DNA of 64,000 bases from Variovorax davisae (GCF_030316845.1 NZ_JASZYS010000011.1:186001-250000); one strand, 5' to 3'; counted from the stretch's first letter, positions 39,893 through 47,986 are shown. Numbers and translations: made by a program. Notes: generated by a model from the letters alone, not told the origin.

Positions 39893-41506
39893 ATGGGTGC
39901 CAGAGATTTCGAGCGGCAGCTTCTGTCGGGAGCGGACGGTGCCGCCCGGCACCGGGCCGACGTGCTGGTGATCGGCGGCGGGCCGGCCGGCGCGTGGGCC
40001 GCGGTGAGCGCGGCGGCGCAAGGGGCGCGCGTGCTGCTGGCCGACAAGGGCTTCTGCGGCACCTCGGGCGCCACGGCGCCTTCGGGCACCGGGCTCTGGC
40101 ATGTGTCGCCGGAGGGTCCGGCGCGCGAAGAAGCCAAGGCCAGCCGCTTCGCCATGGGCGGCCAGCTGGCCGAGCAGGCCTGGATGGACCGGGTGCTGGC
40201 GCAGACCTGGGACAACGTCGAACGGCTCAAGGACTGGGGCTACCCTTTTCCGGCCGACGACCAGGGCGTGCTGCGCTGCACCTCGCTGCAGGGCCCGGAA
40301 TACATGCGCCTGATGCGCAAGCGCGTGAAGGCGTCGGGCGCGCGCATCCTGGACCACAGCCCGGCGCTCGAGCTGCTGGTGGACGAACACGGCGCCGTCT
40401 GCGGTGCCACCGGCGTGAACCGGCAGAGCGGCGACACCTGGGTGGTGCGCGCCGGCGCGGTGGTCATCGCCACCGGGGGCTGCGCCTTCCTGAGCCGCGC
40501 GCTGGGCTGCAACGTGCTCACCGGCGACGGCCAGTTGATGGCGGCCGAAGTGGGCGCGTCGCTGTCGGGCATGGAATTCTCGAATGCCTACGGGCTGGGG
40601 CCGGCGTTCTCGTCGGTCACGAAATCGCTCTTCTACAACTGGGCGACCTTCTACACGGCGGACGGCGTGGCGATCGAGGGAGCGGGCTCGTCGAAGGGAC
40701 GCGGCGTGATCGCCCAGACCTTGCAGTCGCAACCCGTGTTCGCCTGCCTCGACCGCGCCGACGCCCAGATCCGCGCCTGGATGCGCAGCGCCCAACCCAA
40801 CTTCTTCGTCTCCTTCGACCGGCAAGGCATCGATCCGTTCACGCAGCATTTCCCGGTGACGCTGCGGCTCGAAGGCACGGTGCGCGGCACGGGCGGGCTG
40901 CACCTGGTCGACGATGCGTGCGCGACCTCCGTGCCCGGCCTCTATGCGGCCGGCGACGCGGCCACGCGCGAACTGATCTGCGGTGGGTTCACGGGCGGCG
41001 GCAGCCACAACGCGGCCTGGGCGCTGTCCTCCGGCTTCTGGGCCGGCGCGGGTGCGGCGGCCTTCGGCCGCGATGCCCGGGCCCGGGCCGATCGCAGCGC
41101 CTTGCGCGCGGGCGGCGTTGCGCTGGCGACGCGCGGCGCCACGCCGTTCGACAGCCAGGCGGTGATCCGCGCGGTGCAGGCCGAGGTCTTTCCGTACGAG
41201 CGCAACTGGTTCCGCGAGGGCGACGCGCTGCGCGACTCGCTGGCCCGGCTCGATGCCCTGTGGGCCCGCCTGCGCGCCAGCGCGCCCGCCGCCACGGCCA
41301 CCGAGGCGGTGCGCGCACGCGAAGCCGCCGCCATGCTGGCCACCTCGCGCTGGATGTACCGCAGCGCCTTGCAGCGCACCGAGACGCGCGGCATGCACCG
41401 GCGCCGGGAGCATGGCGCGCTCGACCCCGCCCAGCGGCATCGGCTGCTGAGCGGCGGGCTCGACGAAGTGTGGGTGCGGCCGCAGGCCGTGCAGGAGGCC
41501 GCATGA
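39893..41506 (+). CDS. FAD-binding oxidoreductase, AprA / fumarate reductase flavoprotein-like
   Basis: 537-residue flavoprotein of the fumarate reductase/succinate dehydrogenase/APS reductase alpha superfamily. The FAD dinucleotide fold DVLVIGGGPAGAWAAVSAAA is followed by GFCGTSGATAPSGTGLW; AVVIATGGCAFLSRALGCNV and GDGQLMAAEVGASLSGMEFS are family blocks, and VPGLYAAGDAATRELICGG is the second FAD contact. The text resembles dissimilatory adenylylsulfate reductase AprA-like proteins seen beside sulfonate genes in aerobes, but it is about 100 residues shorter than true AprA. It overlaps a two-cluster ferredoxin gene by ATGA, so the pair should form an electron-transfer complex. The substrate is unknown; a sulfur compound is likely from context. 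Confidence 0.78.
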   Translation: MGARDFERQLLSGADGAARHRADVLVIGGGPAGAWAAVSAAAQGARVLLADKGFCGTSGATAPSGTGLWHVSPEGPAREEAKASRFAMGGQLAEQAWMDRVLAQTWDNVERLKDWGYPFPADDQGVLRCTSLQGPEYMRLMRKRVKASGARILDHSPALELLVDEHGAVCGATGVNRQSGDTWVVRAGAVVIATGGCAFLSRALGCNVLTGDGQLMAAEVGASLSGMEFSNAYGLGPAFSSVTKSLFYNWATFYTADGVAIEGAGSSKGRGVIAQTLQSQPVFACLDRADAQIRAWMRSAQPNFFVSFDRQGIDPFTQHFPVTLRLEGTVRGTGGLHLVDDACATSVPGLYAAGDAATRELICGGFTGGGSHNAAWALSSGFWAGAGAAAFGRDARARADRSALRAGGVALATRGATPFDSQAVIRAVQAEVFPYERNWFREGDALRDSLARLDALWARLRASAPAATATEAVRAREAAAMLATSRWMYRSALQRTETRGMHRRREHGALDPAQRHRLLSGGLDEVWVRPQAVQEAA

Positions 41507-41832
41507 TCGAGCTCGTCAGCGCCGAGCGCTGCACCGCCTGCAACATCTGCGTGAACGCCTGCCCGACCAATGTGTTCGAGGCGGTGCCGGGCGGACCGCC
41601 GCGCATCGCGCGGCAGGACGATTGCCAGACCTGCTTCATGTGCGAGCTGTACTGCCCGGAAGACGCACTCTATGTCGCGCCCATCGCCGACCGCAGCGCC
41701 ACCGCCGAGGAGCGCGACGCCGCGGCCGCGGCCCTGATGGGCAGCTACCGCAGCGCCATCGGATGGGGCCGGGGCCGCCGGTCGACCGCGTCGGCCGACG
41801 CCAGCTTCGAGCTGCTGCGGCGCGCGCACTGA
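41503..41832 (+). CDS. 2x[4Fe-4S] ferredoxin (AprB-like partner subunit)
   Basis: 109 residues with two cluster motifs, CTACNICVNACP (from about residue 10) and CQTCFMCELYCP (about residue 43), then a C-terminal tail of about 55 residues without Cys. The spacing is that of bacterial-type ferredoxins used as electron-transfer subunits. Its start lies inside the stop of the AprA-like flavoprotein gene, implying equimolar production and complex formation. AprB of sulfate reducers has a similar N-terminal ferredoxin domain plus a longer tail, so the resemblance is partial. Confidence 0.88.
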   Translation: MIELVSAERCTACNICVNACPTNVFEAVPGGPPRIARQDDCQTCFMCELYCPEDALYVAPIADRSATAEERDAAAAALMGSYRSAIGWGRGRRSTASADASFELLRRAH

Positions 41833-41846
41833 TCCTTCGCACCCAC

Positions 41847-42749
41847 TCAGGAGTGGCAGACGAAGCCATCCTTGAGCAGCGTGATCTCGAACTGCAGGTT
41901 GCCCGCCCGCGCACCGCGCGCCTGGGCCAGCGTGCCGTCCGCGCGCCACCGGCGCAGCGCGGCGGCCAGGTAGTCGCGCGAGACGGCGTCGCCTTCGGGC
42001 AGGCGGATGGCGGCATCCGAAGGCGGTCGCAGCCCGCTCGCGAACGGCTTGTAGAAGCGCCATTCGTCGTTCTTCAGCAGGCGCTCCAGCACCTCGGCGT
42101 CCTCGGCCAGCGCCGCGCATTCGCCCGCCATGAAGGCCGACACGGCATGCACGGAAGAGGGATAGCTGCGCGGCTCGGCCCCGTAGCGCAGCGCCACGGC
42201 ACCGGCATAGCCCGATCCCTCGCCCACGCAGACCCGTGCGCCGCGCAGCGCCGGCGCGTCCTGCACGCGGCCCTTGCGCAGCGCCACCACCAGGCCGCTG
42301 CCGGTGTCGTAGCTGCCGGGCGCGGCATCGATGCCTTGGGTCGCCCCCTGGGCCGGCACGCCGGCGACCAGCAGGTCGACCCGGCCTGCGCGCAGGGCGG
42401 CGCCCTGGTCGGCTGCATCGAGGCCCACCAGCTCGAGCCCCACGCCCAGGGAGCGGGCCAGGTCGCGTGCCAGCGACGCATCGAAAGCATCGGGTTCGGG
42501 CGGCGTGGGCGCGTCGGCCGGCGCGGGCCGGGGATAGCGGCGCACGCCAACCCGGAGCGTGCCGCGCTCGATGGCCTTGGCGAGCACCGGCCCCTTGGGC
42601 AGCGCGTCCAGCCGGCCGCCGGAGGCCCAGGAGGCGCCGAGCCCGGCCACCGCCACGGCCGCGGCCAGCGACGCGCCCTCCAGCAGGAAGCGGCGCTTGC
42701 GCGAAGGCGTGCGAGGCGAGGGGGGCGACAAGGCCGTGGATTCACTCAT
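41847..42749 (-). CDS. ABC transporter substrate-binding protein, family 3-like
   Basis: 300-residue binding protein of the amino-acid (family 3) fold: GTLRVGVRRYPRPAPADAPT opens the mature part, FDASLARDLARSLGVGLELV follows, and RVDLLVAGVPAQ and ARVCVGEGSGYAGAVALRYG are the next conserved positions. An Arg-rich N-region (SRKRRFLLEGASLAAAVAVA) resembles a Tat or Sec signal. It overlaps the permease gene stop by eight bases. A family-3 protein attached to an SsuC-type permease is unusual because this operon already has an SsuA-type binding protein at 44404. It may bind a different ligand or act as an accessory sensor. Confidence 0.8.
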   Translation of the reverse strand: MSESTALSPPSPRTPSRKRRFLLEGASLAAAVAVAGLGASWASGGRLDALPKGPVLAKAIERGTLRVGVRRYPRPAPADAPTPPEPDAFDASLARDLARSLGVGLELVGLDAADQGAALRAGRVDLLVAGVPAQGATQGIDAAPGSYDTGSGLVVALRKGRVQDAPALRGARVCVGEGSGYAGAVALRYGAEPRSYPSSVHAVSAFMAGECAALAEDAEVLERLLKNDEWRFYKPFASGLRPPSDAAIRLPEGDAVSRDYLAAALRRWRADGTLAQARGARAGNLQFEITLLKDGFVCHS

Positions 42750-43581
42750 CGAGACTCAGGCCCCGGCGCCAGCGCAGCAGCCGGCGCTCCAGCGATGCGA
42801 GCAGGTAGTTGAGCACCAGCCCCAGCACCGCCAGCAGCAGGATGCCTGCGTACATGGTCGGGATCTGGAAGGTCTCCTGGGAATTCAGCGTGAGGAAGCC
42901 CAGCCCCGAGTGCGCACCGATCATCTCGGCCGCCACCAGCGCGGTGATGCTGTAGGCGCCCGCGAGCCGCACGCCGGTGAGGATCGATGGCAGCGAGGCC
43001 GGCAGTACCACCTTGAAGAACACGAAGCGGCGCGACGCGCCCATCGACAGCGCCGAATTCACGAGCAGCCGGTCGACCTGCTTCACGCCGCTCACGGTGC
43101 TCAGCAGCACCGGCCAGAACGAGGCCCAGAAGATGATCGCCACCTTCGACAGTTCGCCGATGCCCAGGAACAGGATGAACACCGGGAACAGCGCGAAGGC
43201 CGAGGTCTGGCGGAACAGCTGGAGCAGCGGGTCGACGATCGCCGCCAGCCGCCGGAAGCCGCCGACCAGCAGCCCCAGCACCACGCCGGCGCTGCTCGCC
43301 AGCACCAGGCCCCACAGCGAGCGCTGCAGGCTGGCGGCCACGTGCTTCCAGAGCTGGCCGTTGTCCAGCAGCTGCACGATGCTCGAGAGCACCGCGGACG
43401 GCGGGCTCAGGTAGGCCTCGCTCACGATGCCCAGGCGCGGCAGGGCTTCCCAGAGCGCAAGGAACAGCACGATGCCGAGGCCGCGCTCGGCCAGGCGACC
43501 GGCGCTGCGCAACTGGCGGGCGAAGCGGCGCAGCGCCGAAGCCGGGCGCGGTGCCGGCGGCGCGTCGAGCACGGCGCTCAT
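42742..43581 (-). CDS. ABC transporter permease, SsuC/TauC-like
   Basis: 279-residue permease with a short cytoplasmic N-terminus and helices starting LGIVLFLALWEALPRLGIVS. YLSPPSAVLSSIVQLLDNGQ is the conserved post-helix segment. The EAA loop is QVDRLLVNSALSMGASRRFV and LAGAYSITALVAAEMIGAHS the following helix. ATG 43581 overlaps the ATPase stop by four bases. It belongs to the minus-strand operon that starts at 45462. Confidence 0.91.
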   Translation of the reverse strand: MSAVLDAPPAPRPASALRRFARQLRSAGRLAERGLGIVLFLALWEALPRLGIVSEAYLSPPSAVLSSIVQLLDNGQLWKHVAASLQRSLWGLVLASSAGVVLGLLVGGFRRLAAIVDPLLQLFRQTSAFALFPVFILFLGIGELSKVAIIFWASFWPVLLSTVSGVKQVDRLLVNSALSMGASRRFVFFKVVLPASLPSILTGVRLAGAYSITALVAAEMIGAHSGLGFLTLNSQETFQIPTMYAGILLLAVLGLVLNYLLASLERRLLRWRRGLSLDE

Positions 43582-44393
43582 CGGGCCACCGCCTGCGGCG
43601 GACGCGGCGCCGGCGGCACGCCCAGCTGCACTTCGTCCTTCAGGACCTCCCAGGCGCGCTGCCGCAGTGCCGCGAAGTCGGGCGAATGCCGCAGCTCGGC
43701 GGAACGCGGGCGGGCGAGCGGGATGTCGATGATGTCCTTGATCCGGCCGGGCCGCTGGGTCATCACCGCCACCCGGTCCGAGAGGTACACGGCTTCCTCC
43801 AGGCTGTGGGTGATGAAGACGATGGTCTTGCGGTGCTGCTCCCAGATGCGCAGCAGCTCCCCCTGCAGGACCTCGCGCGTCTGCGCGTCGAGGGCGGCGA
43901 AGGGCTCGTCCATCAGCAGCACGTCGGGTTCGTAGGCCAGCGAGCGCGCGATGGCCACGCGCTGCTTCATGCCGCCCGAGATCTCGTGCGGATAGCGCTC
44001 GCCGAAGCCGTGCAGGCCCACCAGCTCGAGGTATTCCTGCGCGGCGCGGCGGCGCGCGGTCTTGCCGACGCCGCGGATGTCGAGCCCGACGGCGATGTTG
44101 TCGAGCACGCTCAGCCACGGAAACAGCGCGTAGCCCTGGAACACCACGCCCTGGTTGCGGTTGACGCCGGCGAGCGGCTGGCCGTCGATCGCGATGCGCC
44201 CGCCGGTGCGCTCGGTCAGCCCGGCCAGGATGCCCAGGAAGGTCGACTTGCCGCAGCCCGAGGGGCCGAGCACCGACAGGAATTCGCCGTCGCGGACCTC
44301 GAGGTCGAAGTCCTCGAGCACGCGCACCCGCTCGCTCGCACCGCGAGCCGCGTAGTCCATCCGCAGGTCGCGGGCAGAGATCTTGATGGCCAT
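43578..44393 (-). CDS. ABC transporter ATP-binding protein, SsuB/TauB-like
   Basis: 271-residue nucleotide-binding subunit: Walker A GPSGCGKSTFLGILAG, Q-loop GVVFQGYALFPWLSVLDN, signature ISGGMKQRVAIARSL and Walker B VLLMDEPFAALDAQTR. The C-terminal ~40 residues are the variable tail of the sulfonate/taurine branch. It sits 10 bases after the upstream binding-protein stop and overlaps the permease by ATGA, giving the order binding protein, ATPase, permease. Confidence 0.93.
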   Translation of the reverse strand: MAIKISARDLRMDYAARGASERVRVLEDFDLEVRDGEFLSVLGPSGCGKSTFLGILAGLTERTGGRIAIDGQPLAGVNRNQGVVFQGYALFPWLSVLDNIAVGLDIRGVGKTARRRAAQEYLELVGLHGFGERYPHEISGGMKQRVAIARSLAYEPDVLLMDEPFAALDAQTREVLQGELLRIWEQHRKTIVFITHSLEEAVYLSDRVAVMTQRPGRIKDIIDIPLARPRSAELRHSPDFAALRQRAWEVLKDEVQLGVPPAPRPPQAVAR

Positions 44394-44403
44394 CGGTGCG
44401 CGC

Positions 44404-45462
44404 TCAGGTCTTCTTCGCGAACGGGTTGAATTCGTTCGTGTAGACGTCCTTCACCGCGACCTTGCCGGCGGCGAGCTTGCCTTCGGACTGCAGGATGTCG
44501 ACGTAGTACTGGATCGGCGGCTCGGTCACCACCAGGTCGTCCACGTAGGCGTAGCGGTCCACGTTCTTGAGGTCCATGTTGATGCGCTTGCCGATCAGCT
44601 TGCGCGCTTCCTCGGTGTTCGCATTCACCCAGTTGCCGGCCTTGGCGAGCGCGGTCACGACGTCGCGCACGGCTTCGGGGTGCTGGCGGATGAACTCGCC
44701 GTGGGCGCTGTACGGCGCCATGCCGCCCAGGCCGCCGTCGAGGTCGAAGTCGCTCCACAGCCGCACCAGCTGCTCGGCGTTGTCGGCGCGGCCGGAGTAG
44801 GGCGCGTGGATGATCGCCAGGTCGGTGTTGCCGGTCACCAGGGTCTGCTCGGCCTGCTCGTCGGGAATGACGACGAAGTTGATCTTGTTCACGTCCACGC
44901 CGTGCTGGCGCAGGTACTTCTTGGTCACGAACTCGGCGCAGGCGCCGAAGCTGTTGAAGCCGATGGTCTTGCCCTCGAGGTCCTTCGGCGCGCGGATGCC
45001 CGAGTCCTTGCGCACGAAGTATTTCATGTGCGGCGCTTCCTGCAGCGTCTTGCCGCCGGCGGCCACCACCTTGAGGTCGGCGCCCGAGGCGATGGCGGAG
45101 ATGACCAGCGGCACCATGCGGCTGCCGAAGTCGATCTCGCCGGTTCCGACCAGCGGGATGATCTGCGGCGCGGCGATCTTGCCCACATAGTCGGGGCGCG
45201 TGTTCGTGCCCTCGAAGTAGCCCAGTTCGTCGGCCAGGTAGATCAGGTCGAACGACGGGTTGTTGGGATACTTGAAGCCGACCTTGTCGCCGCTCTTCTT
45301 CACCACGGCCGGGCCGCCGGCCGCGGCGCCCTTGTCGTCGCCGCGCGAGCAGCCGGCGAGCGCCAGGCTGCCCACGGCCGCGAGCGACGCGAAGGTCTGG
45401 AGCGCCCGGCGCCGCGACGGGCGGGCAGGGGCAGGGTGCACGGGAAGGGTGTCGATCGTCAT
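44404..45462 (-). CDS. ABC transporter substrate-binding lipoprotein, SsuA/NMT1-like 5
   Basis: 352 residues. The N-terminus SRRRALQTFASLAAVGSLAL followed by AGC is a twin-arginine-style lipoprotein signal with Cys about residue 37. The mature part reads KVGFKYPNNPSFDLIYLADE, GTGEIDFGSRMVPLVISAIA and LEGKTIGFNSFGACAEFVTK, the NMT1/SsuA fold. ATG 45462 was chosen because upstream Met codons lie in the promoter region with no signal-like sequence. It is the first gene of a four-gene minus-strand operon and, being lipid-anchored, stays near the membrane permease. The ligand is probably an organosulfur compound. Confidence 0.9.
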   Translation of the reverse strand: MTIDTLPVHPAPARPSRRRALQTFASLAAVGSLALAGCSRGDDKGAAAGGPAVVKKSGDKVGFKYPNNPSFDLIYLADELGYFEGTNTRPDYVGKIAAPQIIPLVGTGEIDFGSRMVPLVISAIASGADLKVVAAGGKTLQEAPHMKYFVRKDSGIRAPKDLEGKTIGFNSFGACAEFVTKKYLRQHGVDVNKINFVVIPDEQAEQTLVTGNTDLAIIHAPYSGRADNAEQLVRLWSDFDLDGGLGGMAPYSAHGEFIRQHPEAVRDVVTALAKAGNWVNANTEEARKLIGKRINMDLKNVDRYAYVDDLVVTEPPIQYYVDILQSEGKLAAGKVAVKDVYTNEFNPFAKKT

Positions 45463-45506
45463 GGCGGCTCGCTCTGGCGCGGAGCGTTCGAAGGGTTGGG
45501 AAGCAG

Positions 45507-45561
45507 GCATCGTAGGAAGCGCCTTCGGCCGGACCAACGAAGAAAATCGTGCATGCATATG
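45507..45561 (-). promoter_or_regulatory. Sulfur-regulon promoter module (SsuA-type lipoprotein operon)
   Basis: Minus-strand reading: CATA at 45561-45558, 17 bases, TCGTT at 45540-45536, 20 bases, CTACGA at 45515-45510. The leader to the ATG at 45462 is about 45 bases, longer than for most members. A divergent module for the peroxiredoxin begins 37 bases away. Confidence 0.62.
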
Positions 45562-45598
45562 CGCCCGGGCATGGCGTCGCATGGATATGCGAAATCGC

Positions 45599-45653
45599 CA
45601 TACCGAAAGAACAAGATGTTCGTTGGCCTGTACGGCGCGCGGCCGAACAATGC
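45599..45653 (+). promoter_or_regulatory. Sulfur-regulon promoter module (peroxiredoxin gene)
   Basis: CATA at 45599-45602, 17 bases, TCGTT at 45620-45624, 20 bases, GAACAA at 45645-45650. GAACAATGC parallels GCACAATCG and CGACAATCG at other members. It ends 30 bases before the ATG at 45684. Confidence 0.62.
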
Positions 45654-45683
45654 GTGCCTTCCTCCACTCACTCCACCCTCCAG

Positions 45684-46325
45684 ATGGCCACCCTTCGTCT
45701 CGGCGACACCGCCCCCGACTTCACCCAGGACTCCAGCGACGGCCCGATCGACTTCCACCGATGGGCGGGCGACGCATGGGTGGTGCTGTTCTCCCATCCG
45801 GCCGATTTCACGCCCGTGTGCACCACCGAGCTGGGCAAGACGGCGGCCTTGTCGGGCGAGTTCGCCAAGCGGGGCGTCAAGCCCATCGCGATCAGCGTCG
45901 ATCCTGTGGACAAGCACAGGCAATGGATCGGCGACATCGACGAGACCCAGAACACCACGGTGAACTTCCCGATCCTGGCCGACGCCGACCGCAAGGTCGC
46001 CGACCTGTATGACCTGATTCACCCGAACGCCTCCACCACGGCCACGGTGCGAAGCGTCTTCATCATCGATCCGAAGAAAGTCATCCGGACCACGATCACC
46101 TATCCGGCCAGCACGGGCCGCAACTTCGACGAGATCCTGCGCGTGATCGATTCGCTGCAGCTCACCGACAGCCACAAGGTGGCCACGCCGGCGAACTGGC
46201 AGGACGGGGACGACGTGGTCATCATCCCGAGCGTGCAGGACCCGGCCGAGATCGCCGAACGCTTCCCCAAGGGATTCAAGGCGGTCCGGCCGTACCTGCG
46301 GATCACGCCCCAGCCGAACAGGTGA
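45684..46325 (+). CDS. 1-Cys peroxiredoxin (Prx6 type)
   Basis: 213-residue thiol peroxidase with peroxidatic Cys46 in SHPADFTPVCTTELGK and the Prx6-type C-terminal domain (VATPANWQDGDDVVIIPSVQ, then RPYLRI near the end). No resolving Cys of the 2-Cys type is visible, so an external thiol must recycle it. It reduces peroxides in the cytoplasm. ATG 45684 matches the family N-terminus MATLRLGDTAPDF. The gene shares the promoter module of the organosulfur operons, consistent with protection during FMNH2-dependent and iron-dependent desulfonation or with handling of persulfides. Confidence 0.92.
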   Translation: MATLRLGDTAPDFTQDSSDGPIDFHRWAGDAWVVLFSHPADFTPVCTTELGKTAALSGEFAKRGVKPIAISVDPVDKHRQWIGDIDETQNTTVNFPILADADRKVADLYDLIHPNASTTATVRSVFIIDPKKVIRTTITYPASTGRNFDEILRVIDSLQLTDSHKVATPANWQDGDDVVIIPSVQDPAEIAERFPKGFKAVRPYLRITPQPNR

Positions 46326-46459
46326 GCCTCGACGACCCGGCCGGCCAGCCGGCTGCGGGCGACGGGCCGTGAATTCCTCTACACAGGAGGCGCGAAATCG
46401 CCGACACTCGGTCTCGCACGGCAACTGCTCCCTAGACTGCCCGCCGATGGCAGCCTTCG

Positions 46460-46485
46460 AACGCCCCTTCGGGGGCGTTTGTCGT
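46460..46485 (+). terminator. UUCG-loop terminator-like hairpin 82 bases before the aldolase-like gene
   Basis: AACGCCCC (46460-46467), loop TTCG, GGGGCGTT (46472-46479), followed by TGTCGTT. The perfect 8-bp stem with a stable UUCG loop and T-containing tail is a good intrinsic terminator. It stands 134 bases after the peroxiredoxin stop and 82 bases before the next start, so it either ends the peroxiredoxin transcript, acts as an attenuator for the next gene, or ends a short RNA from the 46380-46450 stretch. Confidence 0.6.
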
Positions 46486-46567
46486 TGGGCATGCCACGCC
46501 CACGCGCGCGCCAAACTGCAACCGCCCGTCGCGCCGCTGGACGCAGAGCCGAGGACATACTCCACGC

Positions 46568-47725
46568 ATGACGCCCGCTTTCCCCGCCCATTCCTCCGAC
46601 CTCGCCGACTTCTGCTGGCCGCTTCCTGCCCGACCGGGCGACCCGCTGGACGCGGTGGACACGCCCGCGCTGTTGCTCGACCTGGATGCCTTCGATCGCA
46701 ACCTGGCGCGGATGCAGGGTGCCGCCGATGCCGCCGGCGTGGCACTGCGGCCGCATGCCAAGGCGCACAAGTGCCCGGCCATTGCCCAGGCGCAGATCGC
46801 GCGGGGCGCCCGCGGCATCTGCTGCCAGAAGACGAGCGAGGCGCTGCCTTTTCTCCAGGCGGGCATCACGGACATCCACATCAGCAACGAAGTGGTGGGG
46901 CCCGTCAAGGCGCGGCGCCTCGCATCGATGGCGCGGCACGGCCGGTTCAGCGTCTGTGTCGACGACCTCTCGCAGGTCGAGATCCTGGCGCACGCGGCGG
47001 CCGAAGAGGGCAGTCGGCTTGGCGTTTTCATCGAGGTCAACATCGGCCAGGACCGCTGCGGCGTGAACGACGCCGCTGCGGCCTTGCGGCTGCTGGAGGC
47101 CATCTCGAAGCACGCGCAGCTCGCCTTTGCCGGCCTGCAGGCCTACCACGGCGGCCTCCAGCACCTGCGCAGCCGCAGCGAGCGGCGGCTCGCAGTGGCC
47201 CGGGCCAGCGTGCGAACGACCGCGTTCGTGGATGCCCTGGCGGGCCGGGGCGTGCCGTGCCCCACGGTCACCGGCGCCGGCAGCGGCAGCGTCGAGTTCG
47301 ACCTGGCGGAGGGGGTCTACACCGAGGTTCAGCCGGGTTCGTACGTCTTCATGGACGGCGACTACGGCCGCAACGAGCACGGCCAGCTGCAGTTCGAGCA
47401 CAGCCTGTTCGTCGCGGCCGCTGTGATGAGCGACAGGCGCGATGGCCAGGTCGTCGTCGACGCAGGCTTGAAGTCGCTGGCCGTCGACTCCGGACTGCCA
47501 TCGGTGTGGGGAGAGCCATCGCTGCGCTACGCAGCCGCCAACGACGAGCACGGCATCGTCCAGCGGGTCGAAGCGGGCGCCCCTCGCCCCGCACTGGGCA
47601 GCCTGTTGCGGCTGGTGCCCGGCCATTGCGACCCCACCTTGAATCTGCACGATCACCTGGTCGGCTATCGCGCAGACCGGGTCGAGTGCGTGTGGCACGT
47701 GGCCGCGCGCGGCATGAGCCGCTAG
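46568..47725 (+). CDS. PLP-dependent D-threonine aldolase / D-serine dehydratase-like (DSD1 family)
   Basis: 385-residue fold-type III PLP enzyme (alanine-racemase-like N-terminal barrel). The cofactor Lys65 lies in LRPHAKAHKCPAIA, and DTPALLLDLDAFDRNLARMQ starts the domain. The metal site of the DSD1 group is present as PGHCDPTLNLHD (His353, Cys355). Members include low-specificity D-threonine aldolase, D-3-hydroxyaspartate aldolase and D-serine dehydratase, all acting on D-amino acids and needing a divalent metal. D-threonine aldolase activity would yield glycine plus acetaldehyde. The gene stands alone between a terminator-like hairpin and a convergent small gene; no regulator is adjacent. 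Confidence 0.87.
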   Translation: MTPAFPAHSSDLADFCWPLPARPGDPLDAVDTPALLLDLDAFDRNLARMQGAADAAGVALRPHAKAHKCPAIAQAQIARGARGICCQKTSEALPFLQAGITDIHISNEVVGPVKARRLASMARHGRFSVCVDDLSQVEILAHAAAEEGSRLGVFIEVNIGQDRCGVNDAAAALRLLEAISKHAQLAFAGLQAYHGGLQHLRSRSERRLAVARASVRTTAFVDALAGRGVPCPTVTGAGSGSVEFDLAEGVYTEVQPGSYVFMDGDYGRNEHGQLQFEHSLFVAAAVMSDRRDGQVVVDAGLKSLAVDSGLPSVWGEPSLRYAAANDEHGIVQRVEAGAPRPALGSLLRLVPGHCDPTLNLHDHLVGYRADRVECVWHVAARGMSR

Positions 47726-47743
47726 CCTCCGGACCCCGATCGG

Positions 47744-47986
47744 CTAGCAGTTGTGAAGATGCCCGCCGTGCAGCGCCACGTGCCGCACGTAGTTCCGCCA
47801 CGCCTCCTGTGCCGCCCGGGCACTGGCTTTGGCGGTTTCGATGGTCTGGTCCGGGGACGCGACATCGTCGTATTTCAGGAACACCCTCAAGGCTTCGTCG
47901 GCGGCCTTCTTCGCCCGTCTTGCCAAGGCATCCGCCCTCATCGCCGTCGCCCTGAGTTGGGCAGCATCGTCGCTAAGCACGTCCAT
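47744..47986 (-). CDS. Small helical (coiled-coil) protein of unknown function
   Basis: 80 residues, Ala-rich and almost entirely predicted helical (AQLRATAMRADALARRAKKA, then AKASARAAQEAWRNYVRHVA), ending in a His-rich tail HVALHGGHLHNC that could bind metal. I chose the ATG at 47986 because GGAGGT sits five bases upstream; the ATG four codons earlier contains that ribosome site. It is convergent with the DSD1-like gene, and the two ends share an inverted repeat GCTAGCC/GGCTAGC (47721-47748). No family was recognised. Confidence 0.7.
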   Translation of the reverse strand: MDVLSDDAAQLRATAMRADALARRAKKAADEALRVFLKYDDVASPDQTIETAKASARAAQEAWRNYVRHVALHGGHLHNC

